Shown here one piece after another: positions 16,542 through 24,434 of a DNA stretch of 30,411 nt (positions are counted from its first letter, which is position 1; the number at the start of each line of letters is the position of its first letter). Under the pieces are notes generated by a model, which worked only from the letters and a program-made list of their open reading frames with translations, was not told the DNA's origin and ran no database searches. Both the position numbers and the translations under genes were made by a program. This stretch comes from JAUWQU01 sp964605095 (lineage in GTDB: Bacteria > Planctomycetota > Phycisphaerae > SM23-33): contig CAZSBS010000018.1 of NCBI GenBank assembly GCA_964605095.1, positions 1 to 30,411 on the forward strand, written 5' to 3'.

Positions 16542-17518
16542 CCGACCAGCAGCTTGAGATCAACAAGGAGCCGGGGCCGGTCCGCGTAATCGTGAGGGGC
16601 CCTGGCGGGTTCCACTTCCTGGTCGCCCTTGCCATAATCGTCCTTACGGCGGGGGGATGGCAACTGGCGGTAAACGCCCTGGAACTGGCGACCGAGAAGG
16701 CGCCGGTTCCCTGGCCTGCGGGGGTCGAAGTCAACGACAAGTTCGTCATCACCTCCATGCCCGACAAGATGGGTCCCTTCGAGTTCGTCAGCGCCGACGG
16801 CGAGTTGGACTTTGATCCGAAGACGCAAGGATTCCGCAAGGACAACCTGCCCGACGGCGAGGGCGAGGTCGCGCCGGACTTGATGGAGCTGCTGGGCATC
16901 GGCACGGCCACCGACGAGCGCAATCTTCCGCTTCGGCAGAGCAACTGGCTGTCGATCCGCACGTATCGCGACAGCCGCCGGCCCGCCGGCGACCCGCTCC
17001 GATACTGGCGGCTGGAGGTGTATTACTACACCGGCGGGGTGGACCTCGTGCCGCACACGCCGGAGATCTGCGCCGTTGCCGGGGGCGCTCAGTGGCTCGG
17101 GACGACCGACATGTCCGTCACAATCGACGGCGTTGAGGCCCCGTGGGGCAACACCCCTCTGGCCTTCCAGCGAGCGTTGTTCCAGCGGACCGACATGCAA
17201 GGCGCCGCTGTCGGGCAGTTCATCCAGTACTACATCTTTTGCCTCAACGGCTCGCCGAAAAACAGCCGCAATGAGGTGCGGTTCGCGCTGGGCAGCCTGT
17301 TCGTTAAGCATGCGTATTTCGCCAAGGTGCAGTTTGCCCCGTTGCCCGCGGTCCAGCAGCAGGCGGGCAGGCTGGTCTACGCTATTCCCGACCCCGCCCA
17401 GGCTGACCTGGCCGTGGCGGATTTCGTCAAGTATTTCATGCCGTACGTTCTCAAGACGCTGCCTATGCCCAAGGACATCGAGAGGCTCGACGCCGGCAGC
17501 GAGAAGGCAGGTTCCTAA
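16538..17518 (+). CDS. EpsI-like exosortase-associated protein (DUF3485 type)
   Basis: A 326-aa protein with one N-terminal membrane anchor (about 25-46) and a large extracytoplasmic domain. The recognisable element is HTPEIC (His173 to Cys178) following a YYYTGGVDLVP strand and followed by a small GG segment. This H-x-P-E-x-C pattern marks EpsI family proteins, found next to or fused to exosortases and needed for exopolysaccharide/exosortase function by an unknown mechanism. It starts at ATG 16538 with GGTGGAG upstream and overlaps the exosortase stop (ATGA), indicating translational coupling. It is longer than typical EpsI, with extra sequence before and after the motif, so a divergent subfamily is likely. 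Confidence 0.75.
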   Translation: MTDQQLEINKEPGPVRVIVRGPGGFHFLVALAIIVLTAGGWQLAVNALELATEKAPVPWPAGVEVNDKFVITSMPDKMGPFEFVSADGELDFDPKTQGFRKDNLPDGEGEVAPDLMELLGIGTATDERNLPLRQSNWLSIRTYRDSRRPAGDPLRYWRLEVYYYTGGVDLVPHTPEICAVAGGAQWLGTTDMSVTIDGVEAPWGNTPLAFQRALFQRTDMQGAAVGQFIQYYIFCLNGSPKNSRNEVRFALGSLFVKHAYFAKVQFAPLPAVQQQAGRLVYAIPDPAQADLAVADFVKYFMPYVLKTLPMPKDIERLDAGSEKAGS

Positions 17519-17521
17519 GTT

Positions 17522-17533
17522 CCTGATATCAGG
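17522..17533. repeat. 12-bp perfect palindrome in the gap before the TPR gene
   Basis: CCTGATATCAGG fills half of the 25-base gap between the EpsI-like and TPR genes. It could be an operator-like site, or chance. The possible ribosome binding AGG lies within it. Confidence 0.35.
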
Positions 17534-17543
17534 TTGACATTCG

Positions 17544-20500
17544 ATGGCAAAAAAACGGAAGAAACTCAATAAGCGTGTGGCGATTGTGCTGGGCTGCATA
17601 GGTGCATTGGTAATCGCCCTGGGCGTGACGATGGCGTTAACCGGCAACTGGCTCAACCGCCTGTTCCCCAAGGATCCATCCGCGCTGATGGAGCAAGGGC
17701 GCAAGTTCGTGAAGGAAGGCGATCGCCGGGAAGCCGACAAGGCGTTCAAGGCGGCGGCATCGGCGGGGGTCTCCTCGAAGTCGCCTCAGATGGCCTCGTT
17801 ATACACGGAAATCTCGAAGTTCGATTACGACTGGGCCATGGACGGCAACGGCCTGACCGAGACGCAGCGGCGGGAGAGGTTCGGCGCGTCGATAGCCCTG
17901 GCCCGCAAGGCGCTGCTGATGGACGCCAGGTATGTTCCCGCCCAGCAGTTCCTCTCCGAAGTCTACTGGAACCTCAACACGCGCTCCAGGAGCGGGCAGG
18001 GGCAGGACTGGAACGCTTTCATTAAGGAAGCAGACGCGCTGATCAAACTCCAGCCCGATGACGCCGAGGCCTACTTCCGCCGCGGCTCAGCCAAGGCGGA
18101 ACTGGTAGACCCCACGTCTCCAGGCGAACTGTCAAAGGAGGCCCTGGACGACTTCAACAAGACCATCGAGATCAAGCCCAAGGAACCGCGCTATTGGCTG
18201 GGGCTCATCGGGTACCTGGATCGCCTGCCGGGCAAGGAGGACCAGATCGACAAGGCCTTCCAGAAGGCTATCGAGACAAACCCCGACGACGCCGGCCTGA
18301 TGGTCAACTATGCCGGATTCCTGAGAAGGCAGAAGCGCCCCGATGACGCCCTCAAGCAACTTGATCAGGCCGTCGAGAAAGACCCCGTGCTGGGCAATCT
18401 TGCGCTGGCGGACTACTATTCGGCCAATAAAGACAAGGCAAAGGTCATGGAGGTTCTGGACAAGACCATCAAGGCTGCTCCCCTGGACATACGGGCCTAT
18501 GTGGGCAAGGCGTCAGTCCTGGGCTCCGAGCAGAAGAATGAGGACGCGCTGGCTGTGCTGAACCAGGGCCTGGAGGCCCTGGAAAAGGCCCCAACGACCG
18601 AGCCGGCTGCCGGCAAGGGCCAAAGCGAAGCCTCGGGAAAGATGCAGCTCATGTACCTCAAGGCCAACGTCCTGATGGACATGGCCGAAGCCGGCAGCCA
18701 GGACCCCAACGACCCCCAGCGCCAAAAGCTGCTCAAGCAGGTCAACGAGTGCTATCCCATGCTGGCGGCCTCCAAGTTCTCCGGGCCGATGTTCTCCCGC
18801 CTGACCGGGCGGATGGCCCTTGCGGAGGGCCGGGTTGACGAGGCCCAAAAGGACCTCGAAGACGCCTACAACAACGCCCGCGGGTTCGACCTGAAGGTCG
18901 CCAACCTGCTGATCAACATCTACATCCAGAAAAACCTGCCCGGCAAGGCCGAGGCCATTCTCGACAAGCTGCTTCGCATACAGGGCCAGCGGGACAACAT
19001 TTCGGCCCTGCTGGCCAAGCTCAGGTTGCTGATGCGATACCACGACTTCGACAAGGCCGAACGCTTGGTTGCCAGGATCCTGCAACTGGATTCCGAGAAC
19101 GCCGAGGCGAAAAACACCAAGGCGATCCTGATGGCTATCCGCGGGGAGGCGCCTACCCTTCCGCCCGGCATCAAGCCTGACAAGCGGACAATGGGCCTGC
19201 TTCTGGACAGGGCCGTCGGCATGTGGCTGGAAGGCCGGCCTGACGACGCCATCAAGTACGTCCAGCAACTCCAGGCCAGTTCCCCCGACGACAAGAACGT
19301 CTTCTCGCGTCTCTTCGGGATGTACAGGGCTGCCGGGAAGATCGACGAGGCCGAGAAACTCGTCGATGAGGCCATCAAGGCCCGACCCGACGACAAGACG
19401 CTGGTGGCCCGCAAGAAGCTGCTGCGTGAAACGGACCCCAACACGCAGTACAAGATCCTGCTGAATATCGCCGATGAATACCCCTCGCCGCAGCGGGAGC
19501 TGGAGAAAGCCGCCGTGGCGGCGTCGTTCGGCAAGGGCAAGGGGGCCGATTACCTCAAGTTCCTCGATGATGCCTCCAAGGCCGACCCGAACAACATAGG
19601 CGTCGTCGAGCGGCTGCTGAACTACGCCATTTCCAATAACGACTGGAAGTCGGCCAATGACTGTGTCGAGCGGGCCGGCAAGGCCAATCTCGACGGCTGC
19701 GAGGGCCGGCTTTACAAGATGCGCGTCGACACGGCCCGCAGGGACTTCGACGCGGTCATTGCCACTGGACTGGACATCCTCAAGGAAGAGCCCAACCGCA
19801 AGGACGCACGCTGTCTGCTGGGCCAGGCCTACCTGCGCAAGCGCTTCTTCGATGATGCCTATAAGTCATTCAAGATCGTCTATGACAACGACCCTGGCTA
19901 CCCGCCGGCGCTGGTGGGCCTGGCGGCGGCGACGTCGACCTCGGGCCTGAACAAGGAAGGCGAGCACCGCGAGTACGTTTTCGCGGCATACCGGCTGGTC
20001 CCCAACGACCCCTACATCCGCGAACGGAAAATGGAGATCGAGCAGGAGACCACCAGCCCGAAGGATCTCATCGTGCAGCGTGAGAGGACGCTCAGGCAGA
20101 GCCCCGACGACCTGCGCAACATTGTCAGCCTCGGCGCGCTTTACGAACGCGTTAGCCGCTTTGACGACGCCGAGAAGATGTTCGTCACGTTTTACCAGAA
20201 GACTGACAACAAGCTCATGGGCGCCCAAGTGCTGTGCGGCTTCTATCAGCGCCGCAGCCACCCCAAGGACATCGAACGGATCATCGAGCCCATGCTCGGC
20301 GAATCGACGGACCCCGTCGGCGTGCGGGTGCTGTACGCGGAGCTTCTGACTCTCACCGAGCCGCAGCGGGCTCAGAGCTTCCTTGAAAACGCCATTTCCG
20401 CCAATTCCAAGGACCCCCGCGGGCACCTGGGCCTGGCACGGTTCTGGGCCGCGCGGGCCGCGCAGGACAAGCAGGCCCCGCAGAGCAAGTGGAAAGAGGC

Positions 20501-22067
20501 CGTCAATGCCATGACCGACTACGTCCGCGTGCGGCCAGAGGACATCGGCGGCGTCAAGGAACTCATCCGCTACTGCATCGAGGCCCGAGAGTACGAGTCC
20601 GCCGGAAAGCAGATTGAAAAGCTCCTGAAGGCCGACCCGCGGGACGCCGCCAGCGTGACCCTCCGCGGATTGCTGACCTGGCGAACGAGCAAGAAGATCG
20701 AGGACCTCGAAGAGCCGATTCGGCTGTTCTCCCAGGCCATACAGGACAGCTCGGCCTATGCCGAGCCGCTGATCTACCGCGCCCAGGTGTACTTGGCAAA
20801 GGGCGAGAACGCCAAGGCCAAGGCAGACCTCCAGGAGGCCAAACGCCTGACCAACCGCATCGACGTGTCCATGCAGCTCGGCATTGTGTTAGAGGCGCTG
20901 CGGGATGAAGACAACGCCGAACTTGTCTACCGCGAAATCCACGGCGACCGCCCGGATTACGCCCCCGCCATAGAACGGCTCAAGACGATATACATGAACC
21001 GCCAGAAGTACCCCGAGTTGGAGCGACTGCTGGCCGAGGCCAAGAAGGCGATGCCCTCCAATCCCGCCGTTTTCCTGTGGGAGGCCCAGATGTGGAAAGT
21101 GCGGGACAACGTCTCCAGCATGCTTGGGGCTCTGGCCGAGGCGGTTCGCCTGGCGCCCAATTCCCTGGAATGCTTGCAGCCTTACCTGACGAGCCTCTTG
21201 GCGGCCAAGCAGTACGACCAGGTTATCAAGGTGAGCGAGCCTTACATGCAGAACCAGGATTTAGCCGGATGGGTCGGCGCGATCCGGGCCGGGGCGATGT
21301 TCAAGCTCAACCGGCTCGACGAGGCGGACCAACTCTTCCTGGCCTCGCTTAATGCGATCCAGCCTCAGTTGGTGCTCCTTGAGGCCCAGCAGATGCAAGC
21401 GGCCTACGGTACTCAAGGCGCCATAAGCAAGTTCCGCCAGTGGATGGAGGGCGGGCTGAAGAGCTGGCGGGCGCACCTGGTGCTGGGCCTGCTGTACTCC
21501 GAACAGCAAGACTTTAAGGAGGCCGTCAAGAGCCTCACCCAGGCTCGCGATTTGGCGCAGGAGCCAGAGGCCAAGTACCTTGCCAATCGCCACCTCGGCT
21601 CGGTATACTACCAGTTGAATATGTTCAGGGACTGCGAGCAGGCCTATCTGGCGGCCATAGCCAACCAGCCCCGGGACGTCCAGGTTGCCAACAACCTTGC
21701 GTACCTGTACACCAACGACCTGAACGAACCCAAGAAGGGTCTTCCGTTCGCCGAGCAGGCGTCGCGGAGGGCTCCCAACGACGCCAAAGTTCTGGACACG
21801 TACGGCTGGACGCTGGCGAAGCTGAACAACCTGGCCGAGGCTGAGCAGGCACTTTTGCAGGCAGTCCAACTGGAGAGCCCTCTCACTGTGAGCCGATATC
21901 ATCTTGGCTGGGTCTATGAGCAGCTTAAACGCCCGGATGAGGCGAAAAAGCAGTACCAACAGGGCCAGGCAATGATAAACGACAAGCCCGACGACCCTCT
22001 CTACGGAGTCATTAAGACGGCTCTGGAGCGGGTCAACCAGAAACTTGAGGGAGGTAGTGGCAAATGA
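17544..22067 (+). CDS. Giant TPR-repeat membrane-anchored protein (PrsT-like)
   Basis: A 1,507-aa protein with a strongly basic start (MAKKRKKLNKR), one membrane helix (about 12-34) and then almost entirely helical TPR-type repeats to the C-terminus. Typical repeat units include DAEAYFRRGSAKAEL, DDALKQLDQAVEKDP, DEAEKLVDEAIKARPDD, AEAEQALLQAVQLESP and DEAKKQYQQGQAM. The repeats probably lie in the periplasm as a long scaffold. TPR proteins of this kind (PrsT) accompany exosortase/exopolysaccharide loci, but PrsT is a lipoprotein while this one has a helix anchor without a lipobox. A scaffold for the export or chain-length machinery is the likely role. Its stop overlaps the next gene by four bases. 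Confidence 0.85.
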   Translation: MAKKRKKLNKRVAIVLGCIGALVIALGVTMALTGNWLNRLFPKDPSALMEQGRKFVKEGDRREADKAFKAAASAGVSSKSPQMASLYTEISKFDYDWAMDGNGLTETQRRERFGASIALARKALLMDARYVPAQQFLSEVYWNLNTRSRSGQGQDWNAFIKEADALIKLQPDDAEAYFRRGSAKAELVDPTSPGELSKEALDDFNKTIEIKPKEPRYWLGLIGYLDRLPGKEDQIDKAFQKAIETNPDDAGLMVNYAGFLRRQKRPDDALKQLDQAVEKDPVLGNLALADYYSANKDKAKVMEVLDKTIKAAPLDIRAYVGKASVLGSEQKNEDALAVLNQGLEALEKAPTTEPAAGKGQSEASGKMQLMYLKANVLMDMAEAGSQDPNDPQRQKLLKQVNECYPMLAASKFSGPMFSRLTGRMALAEGRVDEAQKDLEDAYNNARGFDLKVANLLINIYIQKNLPGKAEAILDKLLRIQGQRDNISALLAKLRLLMRYHDFDKAERLVARILQLDSENAEAKNTKAILMAIRGEAPTLPPGIKPDKRTMGLLLDRAVGMWLEGRPDDAIKYVQQLQASSPDDKNVFSRLFGMYRAAGKIDEAEKLVDEAIKARPDDKTLVARKKLLRETDPNTQYKILLNIADEYPSPQRELEKAAVAASFGKGKGADYLKFLDDASKADPNNIGVVERLLNYAISNNDWKSANDCVERAGKANLDGCEGRLYKMRVDTARRDFDAVIATGLDILKEEPNRKDARCLLGQAYLRKRFFDDAYKSFKIVYDNDPGYPPALVGLAAATSTSGLNKEGEHREYVFAAYRLVPNDPYIRERKMEIEQETTSPKDLIVQRERTLRQSPDDLRNIVSLGALYERVSRFDDAEKMFVTFYQKTDNKLMGAQVLCGFYQRRSHPKDIERIIEPMLGESTDPVGVRVLYAELLTLTEPQRAQSFLENAISANSKDPRGHLGLARFWAARAAQDKQAPQSKWKEAVNAMTDYVRVRPEDIGGVKELIRYCIEAREYESAGKQIEKLLKADPRDAASVTLRGLLTWRTSKKIEDLEEPIRLFSQAIQDSSAYAEPLIYRAQVYLAKGENAKAKADLQEAKRLTNRIDVSMQLGIVLEALRDEDNAELVYREIHGDRPDYAPAIERLKTIYMNRQKYPELERLLAEAKKAMPSNPAVFLWEAQMWKVRDNVSSMLGALAEAVRLAPNSLECLQPYLTSLLAAKQYDQVIKVSEPYMQNQDLAGWVGAIRAGAMFKLNRLDEADQLFLASLNAIQPQLVLLEAQQMQAAYGTQGAISKFRQWMEGGLKSWRAHLVLGLLYSEQQDFKEAVKSLTQARDLAQEPEAKYLANRHLGSVYYQLNMFRDCEQAYLAAIANQPRDVQVANNLAYLYTNDLNEPKKGLPFAEQASRRAPNDAKVLDTYGWTLAKLNNLAEAEQALLQAVQLESPLTVSRYHLGWVYEQLKRPDEAKKQYQQGQAMINDKPDDPLYGVIKTALERVNQKLEGGSGK

Positions 22068-24265
22068 GCGTCATACAAACCAGAGAGATTACCCCGCAGA
22101 TCGTGCGTCTTGGGTCCGGCAGAGTTCCCGGGCGACCTGGCCCGGCCGATGGCCGTCAGCCCGACGCGGGCCTCAGTGGTCGGGACGTACTCCGTATCTT
22201 GCGCAAACGCAAGTGGCTGATCATTCTTGCCGAGTTGCTCTGCGTGGCACTGGCTGTCGGAGCAACGGTGCTCTGGCTGATGTACGCGCCGCTGTTCACC
22301 TCGGTGGCGCTGCTGGAAGTCCGCCCGGAGGCCACCACGGCCATCAGCCCGCAACAGGGCTACCAGACGAAGGAAGTGCTTGAGATCCTGGCCGTCAAGT
22401 ACGCTAGCATGACCGGCAGCGAACCGGTGCTCCAGACCGCCCTGGCAACCCCGGATGTCCTTGCCACCACCTGGGTTCAGAAGAGCCCGAGTGACGCCTT
22501 GCTGCGGCTCCAGAATACCGTCAGCATCTCCCCGGTCACCTCCAGCGCCCTGATTCGCATCTCGATGACGGGCATCAACAAAGACGAGTTGCCCGGTATC
22601 GTCAACGCCATCGCCAACGCCGCCCGCGAACGAAGTTCGGAGATCGCCAACCGCGGCAAGCAGGACCAGATCCGCCAACTCCGCCAGGAGCGAACCAGCC
22701 TGGCCGATATGCGGGACCGCATCCGGGCCGACAAGGCAAAGCTCGTGAGAGAGGCCCTGGTTCCCAACTTGACCAGCCAGCAAAACGTGCTGGGCATGGA
22801 GCTCAACCAGATTGCGCCGCAGATTTCGACCCTGGAGCTGGAGCTCGCCCAGGCAGACCAACAGCTCCAGATTCTCCGCGACCAGATTCGGAGCGGGGAG
22901 ATCAGGAATCTTCCGGCCGTGCTTCAGGCAATGGACATGGACCCCTCGATTCGCGCGCTTGAGACGGCCTTGTTGAACATGAGGGCCGGGCAGCCTTCGA
23001 TGGAGAGGAAGTGGGGGCCGAACAACCCCAGGTACATCGAATACATCGGCAGGGCGGAGAGCATGCAGAAGGAAGCCGATGGCAGGCGGAAAGTGCTCCT
23101 GGAGGCGACGGTAAACTCCATCGTGGCCAATACCGAGGCCAACAAGGCCATCATCCTGGGCCGGCTTACCGAGATGCGTCAGAAGTATCGCCTGATCGAC
23201 GTACAGGTTCGCGACCTGCGGGCGACTCTGGGCGCCTATTCCCAGTTGGAAGAGCAGGACAAGACTCTCACCGAGCAGATCGACCGGATCGACAGCCGGC
23301 TTGTCGACCTGCGTATTCTCCTTCTGGGCGGCGCCCCGCTGGAAGTGATGCAGTTGGCCTACACGCCGCTCGAGCCATCGATGCCCCGCTGGCCGATCAT
23401 GATCCCGCTGGGGATCCTGCTTGGCCTGATCGTGGGCCTGGGCATGGCGTTCCTGCTGGAGTTCATCGACACGTCGATCAAGGGCCCATCCGACATTGTC
23501 AGGCGCATCGACCTGCCGCTGCTGGGCATGGTTCCTCACCTCGACGACGTCGAGGAGAACATCAAGGACCTTCGCGCGGCCTTTGCCTCACACCCAGACA
23601 GCCTGATCAGCGAGGCCTTTCGCCAGATCCGCACGTGCCTGCAATTCAGCGGTCCGGCCAGTCAGCGCCGCAGTCTGCTGATAACCAGCCCACAGCCCGA
23701 GGACGGGCGAACCACCGTCGCGCTGAACCTCGCCGCCTCCATCGCGCGGGCCGGCAGGAAGGTGCTGGTCGTGGATGCCAACTTCCGCCAGCCAGCGGTC
23801 CACGGCCTATTCTCGGCCTGCCCGGAAGGCGGGCTTAGTTCGGCCCTGGTCGGCCAGGCCGCGTGGCGGGACATGATACTGGAAATCGAGCCCAACTTCA
23901 GCGTGATGGCATCCGGGCCCTTGCCGCCCAACCCGGGCGAACTGCTGGGCTCCGAGCAGATGCGCACAGTCCTGGCGGAAATGGTCGGCGAGTACGACCA
24001 GGTCATCTTTGACGGCGCCCCGTGCCTGGTGGTGACCGACTCGATGGCACTGGGCAGCCTGGTCGACGGGATCGTCCTGGTCGTCCGGGCCGGGGCCAAT
24101 ACCTACGGCATAGTCCAGCGAAGCCAGGAAGTGCTCTCCCGAGGCGGAACGCATATCATCGGCATAGTCCTCAACGGCGTCCGAGCCGTCGCCGGCGGAT
24201 ACCTCCGCAAGAACTACGAGGCATTCTACGACTACCACGAGCAGACAAAGCTGCTCCAAAAGTAG
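22064..24265 (+). CDS. Chain-length determinant / BY-kinase-like protein (Wzz-Wzc type) with altered Walker A
   Basis: A 733-aa fusion of a Wzz domain and a cytoplasmic ATPase domain as in Wzc tyrosine kinases, which control polysaccharide chain length and export. The start ATG 22064 has GAGGGAGGT upstream. Membrane helices lie at about 49-72 and 443-468, with a coiled-coil-rich periplasmic part between. In the C-terminal domain Walker A reads SPQPEDGRTT, so the usual lysine is Arg549. Walker A' is VLVVDANFRQP (Asp571, where DADxR is usual) and Walker B is VIFDGAP (Asp650, where DxPP is usual). The C-terminus has a tyrosine cluster, Tyr713, 718, 722 and 724. The lysine replacement raises doubt about kinase activity, although the tyrosine cluster remains. 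Confidence 0.88.
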   Translation: MSVIQTREITPQIVRLGSGRVPGRPGPADGRQPDAGLSGRDVLRILRKRKWLIILAELLCVALAVGATVLWLMYAPLFTSVALLEVRPEATTAISPQQGYQTKEVLEILAVKYASMTGSEPVLQTALATPDVLATTWVQKSPSDALLRLQNTVSISPVTSSALIRISMTGINKDELPGIVNAIANAARERSSEIANRGKQDQIRQLRQERTSLADMRDRIRADKAKLVREALVPNLTSQQNVLGMELNQIAPQISTLELELAQADQQLQILRDQIRSGEIRNLPAVLQAMDMDPSIRALETALLNMRAGQPSMERKWGPNNPRYIEYIGRAESMQKEADGRRKVLLEATVNSIVANTEANKAIILGRLTEMRQKYRLIDVQVRDLRATLGAYSQLEEQDKTLTEQIDRIDSRLVDLRILLLGGAPLEVMQLAYTPLEPSMPRWPIMIPLGILLGLIVGLGMAFLLEFIDTSIKGPSDIVRRIDLPLLGMVPHLDDVEENIKDLRAAFASHPDSLISEAFRQIRTCLQFSGPASQRRSLLITSPQPEDGRTTVALNLAASIARAGRKVLVVDANFRQPAVHGLFSACPEGGLSSALVGQAAWRDMILEIEPNFSVMASGPLPPNPGELLGSEQMRTVLAEMVGEYDQVIFDGAPCLVVTDSMALGSLVDGIVLVVRAGANTYGIVQRSQEVLSRGGTHIIGIVLNGVRAVAGGYLRKNYEAFYDYHEQTKLLQK

Positions 24266-24294
24266 TCCATCGGTTGATTGTGACGCACTGACCA

Positions 24295-24332
24295 GGGAGC
24301 GGCAGGCCAACGCCCGCCGCTCCCTTTTCGTT
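24295..24332 (+). terminator. Intrinsic terminator 1 of the exosortase operon
   Basis: A 9-bp perfect stem GGGAGCGGC/GCCGCTCCC (24295-24303 with 24316-24324) with a 12-base loop is followed by TTTTCGTT. It lies 29 bases after the last gene of the operon. Confidence 0.85.
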
Positions 24333-24370
24333 GAGGGGGGTAATGAGTGATTGGGGATGATGTCTTGAAG

Positions 24371-24400
24371 CCCAGGGATAGCAATCCCTGGGTAGTTTTT
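24371..24400 (+). terminator. Intrinsic terminator 2 (tandem)
   Basis: A 9-bp perfect stem CCCAGGGAT/ATCCCTGGG (24371-24379 with 24384-24392) with a 4-base loop is followed by TAGTTTTT. It lies 46 bases after the first terminator with no gene between, making a tandem stop that isolates the next operon. Confidence 0.85.
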
Positions 24401-24405
24401 CTCCG

Positions 24406-24434
24406 TTCATTCTTCGCGACGGGCCGTTTATGAT
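24406..24434 (+). promoter_or_regulatory. Promoter candidate overlapping the NlpC/P60 gene start
   Basis: TTCATT (weak -35) and TATGAT (24429-24434, 5 of 6 matches) are 17 bases apart, directly after the tandem terminator. The -10 lies exactly 10 bases before the in-frame ATG at 24445 and overlaps the first ATGs at 24430 and 24433. This is the same geometry as at 11778. Confidence 0.35.
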
